This document shows, piece by piece, positions 9,848 through 18,702 of a DNA stretch of 64,000 nt. Below the pieces are notes generated by a model. The model did no database searches, was not told the origin of the DNA, and was given only the letters and a program-made list of their open reading frames with translations. The translations under genes were made by a program, and so were the position numbers. Numbering within the stretch: position 1 is the stretch's first letter; each line of letters starts with the position of its first letter. This DNA comes from Rhizobium sp. BK650 (GTDB lineage: Bacteria > Pseudomonadota > Alphaproteobacteria > Rhizobiales > Rhizobiaceae), in assembly GCF_014195325.1 (NCBI RefSeq), contig NZ_JACIBK010000007.1, forward strand, positions 280,854 through 344,853, in the 5' to 3' direction.

Positions 9848-11137
9848 ATGGACAGTTTGGAAGCTGGCAAAGAGACCGTAACAGGCGCAAACGCCGATCT
9901 GGCTGCCGTGCTTGCTGCCGGCCGGCGGAGCGGAGGGCGTCGCTGGCGTGGCCGGCTGATCGTCCTGGTGCTTTTGATCCTTGCCGCCGCGGCTGCTTCC
10001 TATTTCTACATGGGCCGAAGCCGCGCTGAGTTCACCTACGCGACGCAGCCGGTCAAGCGCGGCGACCTGACGGTGCTCGTCACCGCCACGGGTTCGGTCC
10101 AGCCGACCCAACAGGTGGATATATCGAGCGAACTGTCGGGCACGATGCGCGACGTCAATGTCGACTATAACAGCACTGTCAAGGCAGGCGATGTTCTGGC
10201 CGTGCTCGATACGAATAAGCTGGAAGCGGACGTAAAGAGCTCTCGCGCCAAGCTCAATTCGGCAAAAGCCAATGTGGTCAAGGCGAATGCCGATCTGCAA
10301 TCGGCGGCGACATCGCTTGATCGCTTGAAGAGCCTTGTCAAAAGCAACGTCTCCACCCAGCAGAGTCTTGACGACGCGACCTACAAATATGACTCGGCAG
10401 TCGCCGCCAAGGATATCAACGAGGCCGACGTGCTGGCCTCCGAGGCCAACCTGCAGCTTGCCGAGGTCAATCTCGGCAAGGCAAAGATCGTCTCGCCGAT
10501 CGATGGCGTGATCCTGACCCGCTCCGTCGATCCAGGTGCAACCGTTGCCGCCTCGCTCTCGGCGCCCGTGCTGTTCACCATTGCCGGCGATCTGAAGAAG
10601 ATGGAGCTGCAGGTGGATATCGATGAAGCCGATGTCGGCCACATCGCCGTCGGTCAGAAGGCGACCTTTACGGTCGATGCCTATCCGGATCGCACTTTCC
10701 CTGCTGTCATCGAGCAGATCCGCTTTGCTTCGGAGGTGGTAAACAATGTCGTCACCTACAAGGCTGTCCTATCGGTGGACAACGCCGACCTGCTGCTGCG
10801 CCCCGGCATGACGGCGACATCAGATATTACCGTCGAGGCCATCAAGGATACGCTTATGGTCCCAAACGCGGCCTTACGTTATGCTCCGCCGCAGACGGAA
10901 GCGCGTAGTGGCCGCGGTGTCTTAAGCCTTTTCCGCCCGCCGCGTCCATCGCGCAGTGGTGGCGGCGATCCGAAGCTGACCGGTACGCAGCGCCGCGTTT
11001 GGGTGCTTCGTAACGACCATCCGGCACCGGTCGTGATCCAGGTTGGATCCTCCGACGGCCAGTTCACACAGGTCATCTCGGGTGAGCTTACCGAAAAGGA
11101 TGCTGTTATCACCGATGCCGCAGCGCGGACGAACTGA
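9848..11137 (+). CDS. macA: Efflux periplasmic adaptor (MacA/HlyD family membrane fusion protein)
   Basis: The 429-residue protein has a short cytoplasmic N-terminus, one membrane anchor at residues 37-53, and then the hybrid lipoyl/hairpin/beta-barrel layout of membrane fusion proteins (GSVQPTQQVDISSELSGTM opening, the coiled-coil hairpin at about 120-200, and SPIDGVILTRSVDPGATV closing the lipoyl domain). It bridges an inner-membrane MacB-type transporter and an outer-membrane channel. The C-terminal tail near 345-375 has a Pro/Arg/Gly-rich insertion (LFRPPRPSRSGGG) not usual in MacA. The ATPase gene begins 9 bp after its stop. The outer-membrane channel is not in this window. The symbol is by family and the substrate is unknown. 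Confidence 0.85.
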   Translation: MDSLEAGKETVTGANADLAAVLAAGRRSGGRRWRGRLIVLVLLILAAAAASYFYMGRSRAEFTYATQPVKRGDLTVLVTATGSVQPTQQVDISSELSGTMRDVNVDYNSTVKAGDVLAVLDTNKLEADVKSSRAKLNSAKANVVKANADLQSAATSLDRLKSLVKSNVSTQQSLDDATYKYDSAVAAKDINEADVLASEANLQLAEVNLGKAKIVSPIDGVILTRSVDPGATVAASLSAPVLFTIAGDLKKMELQVDIDEADVGHIAVGQKATFTVDAYPDRTFPAVIEQIRFASEVVNNVVTYKAVLSVDNADLLLRPGMTATSDITVEAIKDTLMVPNAALRYAPPQTEARSGRGVLSLFRPPRPSRSGGGDPKLTGTQRRVWVLRNDHPAPVVIQVGSSDGQFTQVISGELTEKDAVITDAAARTN

Positions 11138-11146
11138 CGGGAGCCA

Positions 11147-11863
11147 ATGATGGAACGCCCGCCACTTCTTGAATTCAGGCAGGTCTCGAAAGTCTACGGC
11201 GAGGGCGCTGCGGCCATCCGTGCGCTTGATCATGTAGACCTTTCGATCCGCACGCATGAATTCGTCGCGATCATGGGGCCGTCCGGCTCCGGCAAGTCTA
11301 CGGCGATGAATATTCTCGGCTGCCTCGATGTACCAACCTCCGGTGACTATGTCTTTCAGGGCATTTCCACAAGCGGCTTTGATCGCAGCCAGCTGACGCT
11401 TCTTCGCCGTCATATGCTGGGTTTCGTCTTTCAGGGTTTCAACCTGTTGTCGCGCACATCGGCAGTCGAAAATGTCGAACTGCCGCTGATCTATCGCGGC
11501 ATGGCGGTCGGCGCGCGGCGAAAGCGCGCCAAGGAGGCACTCGGCCTCGTCGGCCTGTCGGGCCGGGAGCATCACAAGACGCAGGAACTCTCCGGCGGTC
11601 AGCAGCAGCGCGTGGCGATCGCCCGCGCCATCGTGACCGAACCTGCACTGCTGCTCGCCGACGAGCCGACTGGCAATCTCGATACCAAGACCAGCATCGA
11701 GATCATGGATCTGATGACCCGGCTGAACCGCGAACAAGGCATCACTATCGTCATGGTCACGCATGAGCCTGATATCGCCGCCTATGCGGGGCGCCTGCTG
11801 CGCTTTGTCGATGGCAAGCTGGAAACCGAAGCGGAGCATCAGCGGAGGGCACATGTTCTTTGA
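11147..11863 (+). CDS. ABC exporter ATPase, MacB/LolD-type
   Basis: The 238-residue nucleotide-binding protein has Walker A GPSGSGKS at residues 44-51, the ABC signature LSGGQQQR and Walker B LLLADEPTGN with the following D-loop. It powers the FtsX-type permease encoded next, whose start overlaps this gene by 11 bp. In E. coli MacB these two parts are one polypeptide; here they are split into two genes, as in many alphaproteobacteria. Two in-frame ATGs, at 11147 and 11150, are possible behind GGGAG at 11139-11143. Confidence 0.9.
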   Translation: MMERPPLLEFRQVSKVYGEGAAAIRALDHVDLSIRTHEFVAIMGPSGSGKSTAMNILGCLDVPTSGDYVFQGISTSGFDRSQLTLLRRHMLGFVFQGFNLLSRTSAVENVELPLIYRGMAVGARRKRAKEALGLVGLSGREHHKTQELSGGQQQRVAIARAIVTEPALLLADEPTGNLDTKTSIEIMDLMTRLNREQGITIVMVTHEPDIAAYAGRLLRFVDGKLETEAEHQRRAHVL

Positions 11864-13055
11864 AACGCTGAAGCTCGCGCTGCGCGCCATCCGCCGCAAC
11901 CTGCTGCGGTCCTTTCTCACTGTACTCGGCGTCGTCATCGGCGTAGCCGCGGTTATCGCGCTTGTGACCATCGGCAACGGCACAACAGCGCAGGTTTCTA
12001 CCGAGCTTTCGCGACTCGGCACAAACATGCTCTTCGTGCGCCCGGGCCAGTTCGGTCCCGGCCGGGCCAGTTCCGAGGCGCGGCGCTTTACGCTGAAGGA
12101 TGTCGAGGCGATCCGCGATCAGGTTTCCGGCCTTCGGGCAGTTGCGCCGTCCAATCAGTCGACGGCAACCGTCATTTTTGGCGGCCAGAACCATTCCACC
12201 ACGGTATACGGCACGACCAATGACTATTTCATCGCGCAGGACTGGGACCTGGCGTTCGGCCGCAATTTCACGCCGGCCGAGGAACGAGGCCAGTCGCGCT
12301 GCATCATCGGCGAGACCGTGCGCGAACAGCTTTTCGGCGCCGCCGATCCGACCGGTCAGCAGATCCGGGTCGGCAAGGTTTCCTGCCCGGTCATCGGCGT
12401 CCTGGCAAAGCGCGGTCAGTCCGGTATGGGCAACGATCAGGACGACGTCGTCGTCATGCCAGTCAAGGTTTTCCAGCGCCGCATCAGCGGCAGTTCCAAC
12501 GTGCCGACGATCCTTATTTCGGCTCGTGACGGCGTCTCGACCTCGAAAGTGCAGGCCGATGTCGAGAACCTGCTGCGTGAACGCCGCAAGATCATCCCTG
12601 GCCGCCAGGATGATTTCAACGTCAACGACATGACGCAGATCGCTGAAGCCATGACTGGCACGACGACGCTGCTGACGGGCCTGCTTGGGGCGGTCGCCGC
12701 TGTCAGCCTGCTCGTTGGCGGTATTGGCATCATGAACATCATGCTCGTGTCGGTTACGGAGCGTACGCGAGAGATCGGTATTCGCCTAGCCATCGGCGCT
12801 CTCGAAAATCAGGTGCTGACGCAGTTCCTCGTCGAGGCTGTCGCCCTCTCGCTCTTCGGCGGTATCGCCGGCATTCTGCTCGGCCTGACGCTCGCATACG
12901 GTACAGTCAGCTTCCTCAATGTCCCCTTCGTGGTCAGCCCGCTCATCATCTTCATCGCCTTCGTCTTTTCGGCGGCGATCGGCATGATCTTCGGCTTCTT
13001 CCCTGCCAGACGTGCAGCGCAGCTTAATCCTATCGAGGCGCTGCGCCACGAATAG
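11853..13055 (+). CDS. ABC exporter permease, MacB/FtsX family
   Basis: The 400-residue protein has the MacB plan: an N-terminal membrane helix (LRSFLTVLGVVIGVAAVIAL), a periplasmic MacB-PCD domain of about 220 residues, and three C-terminal helices with GGIGIMNIMLVSVTERTREIGIRLAIGA, the FtsX motif. I start it at the ATG at 11853, which overlaps the ATPase gene and is preceded by GGAGG. With the adaptor and ATPase it forms a tripartite pump that moves a periplasmic or membrane-inserted substrate out of the cell; drugs, peptides or siderophores are known substrates of relatives. Confidence 0.9.
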   Translation: MFFETLKLALRAIRRNLLRSFLTVLGVVIGVAAVIALVTIGNGTTAQVSTELSRLGTNMLFVRPGQFGPGRASSEARRFTLKDVEAIRDQVSGLRAVAPSNQSTATVIFGGQNHSTTVYGTTNDYFIAQDWDLAFGRNFTPAEERGQSRCIIGETVREQLFGAADPTGQQIRVGKVSCPVIGVLAKRGQSGMGNDQDDVVVMPVKVFQRRISGSSNVPTILISARDGVSTSKVQADVENLLRERRKIIPGRQDDFNVNDMTQIAEAMTGTTTLLTGLLGAVAAVSLLVGGIGIMNIMLVSVTERTREIGIRLAIGALENQVLTQFLVEAVALSLFGGIAGILLGLTLAYGTVSFLNVPFVVSPLIIFIAFVFSAAIGMIFGFFPARRAAQLNPIEALRHE

Positions 13056-13120
13056 CGTTTGGCCGACCTGATCGTGCTCTCCTGCTTCTCACGGGCCTCT
13101 CATGTGGTTTTGGGATATTC

Positions 13121-13555
13121 ATGATAACTGACCAGGAGCTCACCTTGCTGAGAAGAGCAATTATTGCCGACATTCCGAGACTTAAGATCATCCGGTCGTC
13201 CGTTGTCGAAAATGTCCTTGGCGATGCATCCAGAGTACTTGATGCCCATTATGAATGGTTCGTCGTCAATCCCGGCATTTTTTTATGGAAGGAACAAAGT
13301 GAAATTGTTGCCTTCTCCGCCGCCGACCCGCGCGATGGGAGCATCTGGGCATTGTTTGTCCTTCCGGAATTTGAAAGCAGGGGTATTGGCTCGGCATTAC
13401 TCGAGGCTTCCTGCAACGTGCTGAAAGCCGCTGGGCTCTCGCGAGCATGGCTGACGACCGATCCAGGCACGCGGGCGGAGCGCTTCTACAGGAACGCCGG
13501 ATGGGAGGTCGTTGGCACAAAGAATGACGAGCTGCTCCTTGAGCGCATCTTCTAA
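13121..13555 (+). CDS. GNAT-family N-acetyltransferase
   Basis: The 144-residue protein has the GNAT fold signs: LFVLPEFESRGIGSALLEA (motif A, acetyl-CoA loop with RGIGSAL) near residues 76-95, and ERFYRNAGWEVVG near the C-terminus (motif B). It should transfer an acetyl group from acetyl-CoA to an amine, but the acceptor cannot be told. It is monocistronic, 65 bp after the exporter operon and 66 bp before a regulator gene. Confidence 0.8.
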   Translation: MITDQELTLLRRAIIADIPRLKIIRSSVVENVLGDASRVLDAHYEWFVVNPGIFLWKEQSEIVAFSAADPRDGSIWALFVLPEFESRGIGSALLEASCNVLKAAGLSRAWLTTDPGTRAERFYRNAGWEVVGTKNDELLLERIF

Positions 13556-13621
13556 GTCGACAGTCTCCCCGGTGCAGAATTTTCGAAACATCACAGTGGC
13601 TTGCAAGATTTCAGGAGGTCC

Positions 13622-14272
13622 ATGTATGATATATCAGACCGGAATGGATTCGTCCGCATGCAGGAATCGCTAAGCCATCTCGCCTATCTTGCACTTGAGC
13701 ACGCCATTGTAACGCTGGCTCTCGTGCCTGCAGCGTTGGTGACGGAAAAGCAGCTTATCGATCTTGCTGGTCACGGCCGTACGCCGGTGCGCGAAGCGAT
13801 CCAGAAACTCGCCTGGCAAGGGCTGATCGTGGTGAAGCCGCGCGTCGGCCTGCAGATTGCCGAAATCAACGCCGAAGACCATGCCAATGTGATGCAGGTT
13901 CGCCGCAAGCTGGAGCCGGTGGCAGCAGCGCTTGTTGCCGATGCCGCCAATGAGGAGCAGAGATTGAGCCTCATCGCCTGTGCTCGCGCGATGGAGGAAT
14001 GCGCCATCTGCGGCGACTTGGCGGGCTTCTTTGCCGCTGACAAGGCGTTTGACGAAATCCTTGAAGATGCCTGTCCCAACCGCTTCATCACGGCGGCGCT
14101 GGGGCCGGTCCAGACGCATTCCCGCCGCCTGTGGTATTCGACCGCCAACCCCGAACGAATGGATCGCTCCATCTTTCTCCATGTCGCGGTGATCAAGGCC
14201 ATTCAACAGGGTGAAGTTGAGCAGGCGCGCAAGACCATGGCCGATCTCATCGATTATCTGAGCCAGAAATAG
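13622..14272 (+). CDS. GntR-family transcriptional regulator (FCD type)
   Basis: The 216-residue protein has an N-terminal winged helix with the GntR signature (LTEKQLIDLAGHGRTPVREAIQKL, where TPVREA is the recognition turn), followed by an all-helical FCD effector domain. The ATG at 13622 follows AGGAGG closely, so I prefer it to the in-frame start 21 bases upstream. The wing reads VVKPRVGLQIAEI. Such proteins usually repress genes for sugar-acid or amino-acid catabolism. The target is not obvious; the convergent fpr gene follows and GNAT precedes. Confidence 0.85.
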   Translation: MYDISDRNGFVRMQESLSHLAYLALEHAIVTLALVPAALVTEKQLIDLAGHGRTPVREAIQKLAWQGLIVVKPRVGLQIAEINAEDHANVMQVRRKLEPVAAALVADAANEEQRLSLIACARAMEECAICGDLAGFFAADKAFDEILEDACPNRFITAALGPVQTHSRRLWYSTANPERMDRSIFLHVAVIKAIQQGEVEQARKTMADLIDYLSQK

Positions 14273-14319
14273 AAACGGCCCCGTTTCCGGAGCCGCTGCC
14301 TGGAATATGTACTGCAGCC

Positions 14320-15132
14320 TCAGCCGACGAACGCCCGCTCGATCACGAATTCTGCAGGCTTGCTGTTGGCGCCCTCTTCGAGCCCAGCCTTCTCCAAAAG
14401 CTCCTTCGTGTCCTTCAGCATGGCGGAGGAACCGCAGATCATGCCGCGGTCGAGAGCCGGATCGATCGGCGGGATTCCGAGATCGGTGAAGAGTTTGCCG
14501 GAGGAAATCAGGTCGGTAATGCGGCCGCGATACTCGAAATCCTCGCGGGTGACGGTTGCATAGTGACGGAGCTTGTCACCGACCACTTCCTGGAGGAGCT
14601 CGTCGTTCCGGATCTCTTCGACGAGATCAAAGCCGTACTTCAGCTCGGAAATCTCACGTGTCGTGTGGGTAAGGATGACCTCATCGAACTTCTCGTAGGT
14701 TTCCGGATCGCGGATGAGACTCGCGAACGGCGCAATGCCTGTGCCGGTGGAGAACATATAGAGGCGCTTGCCGGGGGTGAGCGCATCGAGAACCAGCGTG
14801 CCTGTCGGCTTCTTGCGCATCAGCACCTGATCGCCGGGCTTAATGAGCTGCAGATGCGAAGTCAGCGGGCCATCCGGGACCTTGATGGAGAAGAATTCCA
14901 GCTCTTCGGCCCAGGCGGGGCTTGCAATCGAATAGGCTCGGAAGATCGGCTTGCCATCGACCATGAGGCCGATCATCGCGAACTCGCCCGAGCGGAAGCG
15001 GAAGCCATCCGGCCGGGTCATCGTGAAGCGGAAGAGCCGATCGGTATAATGCGTCACGCTCAGCACCGTCTCGGCATAGACACCGGCGGGAATGGCAGAG
15101 GCGAATTCTTCGGTCTTTGCAGGAGCGTTCAT
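14320..15132 (-). CDS. fpr: Ferredoxin--NADP reductase
   Basis: The 270-residue flavoprotein has RAYSIASP (FAD binding, residues about 64-71), the phosphate-binding GPLTSHL segment, and the NADP-binding STGTGIAPFAS near 121-131. It ends in a short aromatic-containing tail (IERAFVG) like that of bacterial FPR. It moves electrons between NADPH and ferredoxin or flavodoxin, for example in oxidative-stress response or to feed the sulfite reductase. The ATG at 15132 gives the expected family length; an open frame upstream to 15249 is not convincing. It is divergent from pcs. Confidence 0.93.
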   Translation of the reverse strand: MNAPAKTEEFASAIPAGVYAETVLSVTHYTDRLFRFTMTRPDGFRFRSGEFAMIGLMVDGKPIFRAYSIASPAWAEELEFFSIKVPDGPLTSHLQLIKPGDQVLMRKKPTGTLVLDALTPGKRLYMFSTGTGIAPFASLIRDPETYEKFDEVILTHTTREISELKYGFDLVEEIRNDELLQEVVGDKLRHYATVTREDFEYRGRITDLISSGKLFTDLGIPPIDPALDRGMICGSSAMLKDTKELLEKAGLEEGANSKPAEFVIERAFVG

Positions 15133-15376
15133 TTCGATATCGGGCTCGTCGTTCGCAAGATGATCATCACATGCGAGGCAGATATTACAAAACCCCGCTA
15201 AATTAAAGGCAATCCATTCCATCGCATGGCTGAGGAGCGAAATATGCATGTCATGGTCAGGATTCGCTGGCTATGGCGAACTGTCGCTTTTGCGCTGGCT
15301 AAGCTGTTCAAAGGATGCATATTAGGCGAAAAGTCGCCCGCCTCGGCGTGGCGCGCGACAGGTGGTACGGGGGAAC

Positions 15377-16102
15377 ATGAAAATCTTCAACTATAAGCGC
15401 GTTCCTTACGCGGAAATGCGTGCATTCTCCGTTCATATTCTGACGGCTTCTGGTTCCTTTCTCGCATTCCTCGGTGTGGTCGCCGCTGCCGAACTCCGTT
15501 TTGTCGACATGTTCTGGTGGCTGGGCCTTGCGCTTCTGGTCGACGGCATCGACGGGCCGATCGCCCGCAAGGTGCGTGTCAAGGAAGTGCTGCCGAATTG
15601 GTCGGGGGACACGCTCGACAACATCATCGATTACGTGACCTATGTGCTGCTGCCGGCATTCGCGCTCTATCAGAGCGGCATGATTGGCGAACCCTGGTCC
15701 TTCGTTGCCGCCGGCATGATTGTCGTGTCCAGCGCCATCTACTATGCCGACATGGGCATGAAAACGGAGGAGTATTTCTTTTCGGGCTTCCCCGTTGTCT
15801 GGAATATGGTGATTTTCACGCTCTTCGTCATGCATGCGGGCGAGATGACGGCCTTTATCGTCGTCACCGTCTCTGTGATCCTGACCTTCCTACCGATCAA
15901 CTTCCTGCATCCCGTGCGGGTCCAGCGCCTGCGCTCGCTGAATCTAGGCATCTTCCTGCTCTGGTCGGCGCTTGGCGCCTACTCGCTGCTGATGCGCTTC
16001 GACATGCCACAATGGGCGGTCGCTCTCTTCATTGTGAGCGGCATCTATCTTTACGTCATCGGCGCGGTGCTCCAGTTCTTCCCGGCACTCGGACGCAAGT
16101 GA
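15377..16102 (+). CDS. pcs: Phosphatidylcholine synthase
   Basis: The 241-residue polytopic membrane protein is of the CDP-alcohol phosphatidyltransferase family. It carries DGIDGPIAR followed by WSGDTLDNIID, the DG-X2-AR...G-X3-D-X3-D catalytic pattern in the Pcs-specific form. Pcs condenses choline with CDP-diacylglycerol to give phosphatidylcholine directly. That pathway is typical of rhizobia, Brucella and other host-associated bacteria. I start it at the ATG at 15377 (gggg at 6 bp); a GTG 15 bases earlier is the alternative. About eight hydrophobic segments are visible. The next gene begins 11 bp after the stop. Confidence 0.95.
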   Translation: MKIFNYKRVPYAEMRAFSVHILTASGSFLAFLGVVAAAELRFVDMFWWLGLALLVDGIDGPIARKVRVKEVLPNWSGDTLDNIIDYVTYVLLPAFALYQSGMIGEPWSFVAAGMIVVSSAIYYADMGMKTEEYFFSGFPVVWNMVIFTLFVMHAGEMTAFIVVTVSVILTFLPINFLHPVRVQRLRSLNLGIFLLWSALGAYSLLMRFDMPQWAVALFIVSGIYLYVIGAVLQFFPALGRK

Positions 16103-16113
16103 GGTAGAGAGCG

Positions 16114-17094
16114 ATGGCAAAGACGAAGGCGGTTTCTTTTTCCAGAAACGGTGGACCTGAGGTTTTCGAATATGTCGATATCGATCTGCCGCCGCCGTCA
16201 GCAGGCCAGGTGCAGATTCGCCACGAGGCGGTCGGCCTGAATTTCATCGATGTCTATTTCCGCGACGGCACCTACAAGGCGCCGTATCTGCCCTTCGTGG
16301 CCGGCAAGGAAGCCGCTGGCGTTGTCACGATCATCGGTCCCGGTGTGACCGATTTTGCCGTTGGCGACCGCGTCGCCTATGCGGGCTCTGATGGCGCCTA
16401 TAGTACTGAGCGCAACATCGACACGAAACATCTGGTGAAGGTGCCAGAGGGCATTAGTCTGGAAACCGCAGCCGCCATGATGTTGAAAGGCATGACTGCA
16501 GAATATCTTTTGAACCGCACCTTCAAGGTCGGTCCCGAAACCGTGTTGCTCTTCCATGCCGCGGCAGGCGGCGTCGGCCTCATCGCCGGCCAGTGGGCAA
16601 AGGCGCTTGGCGCAACCGTCATCGGCACGGCAGGCTCTGCCGATAAGGTTCAGCTTGCACTTGAGCACGGCTATGATCATGTCATCAATTACCGAACCGA
16701 GAATTTCGCAGAGCGCGTTCGGGAGATCACGGGCGGCAAGGGCGTCGACGTGGTCTATGACTCGATCGGCCGCGACACCTTTCCGCAATCGCTGGATTGC
16801 CTGAAACCGCGCGGGCTCTTCGCCTCGTTCGGCCAATCCTCCGGCGCGATTGAGAATTTCACCATGGGCCATCTCGCCCAAAGGGGCTCGCTCTACGCGA
16901 CGCGCCCGACGCTCTTTACGTATATCGCGTCACCTCAGGAGCTTACCGATTGTGCAAACAATCTATTTGATGTTGTGCGCAGCAACAAAGTGCGTATCAA
17001 TATAAATCAAACCTATCCGCTGAGTGAGGTTGGGCGGGCCCACTCAGATCTGGAAACAAGAAAAACAACCGGAACGACGCTGCTGATTCCATGA
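16114..17094 (+). CDS. qor: NADPH:quinone oxidoreductase (zinc-independent MDR family)
   Basis: The 326-residue protein has the quinone-reductase layout of the medium-chain dehydrogenase superfamily: an N-terminal GroES-like half (VGLNFIDVYFRDGTY, GKEAAGVV) and an NADPH-binding half (LLFHAAAGGVGLIAGQWAKALGATVIGT, with AAGGVG near 148-153). It lacks the zinc ligands of alcohol dehydrogenases. It should reduce quinones by one electron using NADPH. It is 11 bp downstream of pcs, so probably co-transcribed, although no functional link is known. Confidence 0.9.
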   Translation: MAKTKAVSFSRNGGPEVFEYVDIDLPPPSAGQVQIRHEAVGLNFIDVYFRDGTYKAPYLPFVAGKEAAGVVTIIGPGVTDFAVGDRVAYAGSDGAYSTERNIDTKHLVKVPEGISLETAAAMMLKGMTAEYLLNRTFKVGPETVLLFHAAAGGVGLIAGQWAKALGATVIGTAGSADKVQLALEHGYDHVINYRTENFAERVREITGGKGVDVVYDSIGRDTFPQSLDCLKPRGLFASFGQSSGAIENFTMGHLAQRGSLYATRPTLFTYIASPQELTDCANNLFDVVRSNKVRININQTYPLSEVGRAHSDLETRKTTGTTLLIP

Positions 17095-17133
17095 GATCCA
17101 AAGGGACCGGTCGGCAGAAGAAATGAGGGGAAC

Positions 17134-18702
17134 GTGTCGCCATTGAATGTGCCGGCTTCCGGTGCGTTATTATCGGTTCAGAAGCTCACGAAATTCTTCG
17201 GCAGCTTTGCCGCCTGCAATGAAATCGATCTCGATATAGCACCGGGCGAAATCCATGCGCTTCTCGGCGAAAATGGCGCGGGCAAATCCACACTGGTCAA
17301 GATGCTTTTCGGCGTTCTGGAGCCGACAGACGGGCAGATCCTCTGGAAGGGCAAGCCGGTCATGATCACATCCCCCGGTGAGGCCCGCAAGCTTGGCATC
17401 GGCATGGTCTTCCAGCATTTTTCGCTGTTTGAAGCGCTTACTGTTGCTGAAAACATCGCGCTTTCTCTCGACGACAGCATTCCAATCGGCAGGATCGCAG
17501 AGGAGGCGAGGGCGTTGTCTGAGGCCTATGGCCTTCCGCTCGATCCGCACGCCCATGTTGCCGATCTCTCCGTCGGCGAGCGCCAGCGCATTGAGATCGT
17601 CCGCGCGCTCTTGCAGAACCCCAAGCTCATCATCCTGGACGAACCGACCTCGGTGCTGACGCCGCAGGAGGCCGACAGGCTTTTCGACACGCTTTTCAAG
17701 CTGCGTGCGGAGGGCCGCTCCGTTCTCTATATCAGCCATCGACTGGAAGAGGTGCAGCGCATCTGTGACCGCGCCACCGTGCTTCGCCATGGCCGCGTGA
17801 CCGGCGCCTGTGATCCGAAACAGGAAACGCCGGCCTCTCTCGCGCGCATGATGGTCGGCAGCGAAGTGGCAGCTGTTACCCATCCGGAGCGCAGCGACAA
17901 GGGCGAAGTACAGCTTGCCGTCTCGAACCTCTCGGTTGCCGCCCGCACACCCTTTGCCATGCCGTTGCGTGATATTTCCATGGCCGTGCACTCCGGCGAA
18001 ATCCTCGCCATTGCCGGCGTTGCGGGCAATGGCCAGAGCGAGCTTTTTGATGCGCTGTCAGGCGAATATCCGATCTCTTCGGCCGAAGCGATCGTTATCC
18101 GCAAGAAGCCTGTCGGCACGCAGGGCATCACCGCCCGCCGTCTGCTCGGCGCCGGCTTCGTACCGGAGGAGCGGCATGGCCACGCCGCTGTTTCCGCGAT
18201 GAAATTGTCCGACAATCTCGTCCTCGCCCGCAGCCAGTCTGATCGAAAGGCTTTTCTGGGCGTCCTCGGTATCATCAGGCATGGCGCCGTAAAATCCGCA
18301 GCGCGCCGCATTTCCGAGGCCATGGACGTTCGCAAGAGCGGCGATGATCCAGCCGCAGGTTCGCTTTCTGGCGGCAATCTGCAGAAATTCATCGTCGGCC
18401 GCGAGCTGGACCGACAGCCGGCGGTTCTGGTCGTCAACCAGCCGACCTGGGGTGTGGACGCGGGTGCCGCAAGCCGTATCCGCCAGGCGCTCGTCGATCT
18501 CGCAAAGACCGGTTCAGCCGTCGTCGTTATCAGCCAGGATCTTGATGAGATCTTCGAGGTGGCGACCGATATCGCCGTCATTTCTGAAGGGCGGCTGTCC
18601 AAACCCTATCCGGCCGGTGAACTGACGCGCGAAAAGATCGGCCTGCTGATGGGCGGCCTGCATGAAGGCAAGCAAGCCGGGGAGCCCGCTCTTGCGCATT
18701 GA
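17134..18702 (+). CDS. ABC importer ATPase of the BMP (nucleoside/purine-type) system
   Basis: The 522-residue protein holds two nucleotide-binding domains in tandem. The first is complete, with Walker A GENGAGKS at residues 45-52, signature LSVGERQR and Walker B LIILDEPTS. The second has a degenerate Walker A (GVAGNGQSE) and SLSGGNLQKF. This double architecture belongs to RbsA/MglA and YufO-type ATPases. With the two permeases and the BMP protein that follow it should import nucleosides or related compounds, as in characterised BMP systems. It starts with GTG behind AGGGGAA. The permease gene start overlaps its end. Confidence 0.9.
   Translation: MSPLNVPASGALLSVQKLTKFFGSFAACNEIDLDIAPGEIHALLGENGAGKSTLVKMLFGVLEPTDGQILWKGKPVMITSPGEARKLGIGMVFQHFSLFEALTVAENIALSLDDSIPIGRIAEEARALSEAYGLPLDPHAHVADLSVGERQRIEIVRALLQNPKLIILDEPTSVLTPQEADRLFDTLFKLRAEGRSVLYISHRLEEVQRICDRATVLRHGRVTGACDPKQETPASLARMMVGSEVAAVTHPERSDKGEVQLAVSNLSVAARTPFAMPLRDISMAVHSGEILAIAGVAGNGQSELFDALSGEYPISSAEAIVIRKKPVGTQGITARRLLGAGFVPEERHGHAAVSAMKLSDNLVLARSQSDRKAFLGVLGIIRHGAVKSAARRISEAMDVRKSGDDPAAGSLSGGNLQKFIVGRELDRQPAVLVVNQPTWGVDAGAASRIRQALVDLAKTGSAVVVISQDLDEIFEVATDIAVISEGRLSKPYPAGELTREKIGLLMGGLHEGKQAGEPALAH

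Noticed and set aside
18662..18691. ATG at 18662 as start of the BMP-system permease
   Set aside because: It would overlap the ATPase gene by 41 bp and has a weaker ribosome-binding site than TTG at 18692; it remains possible.
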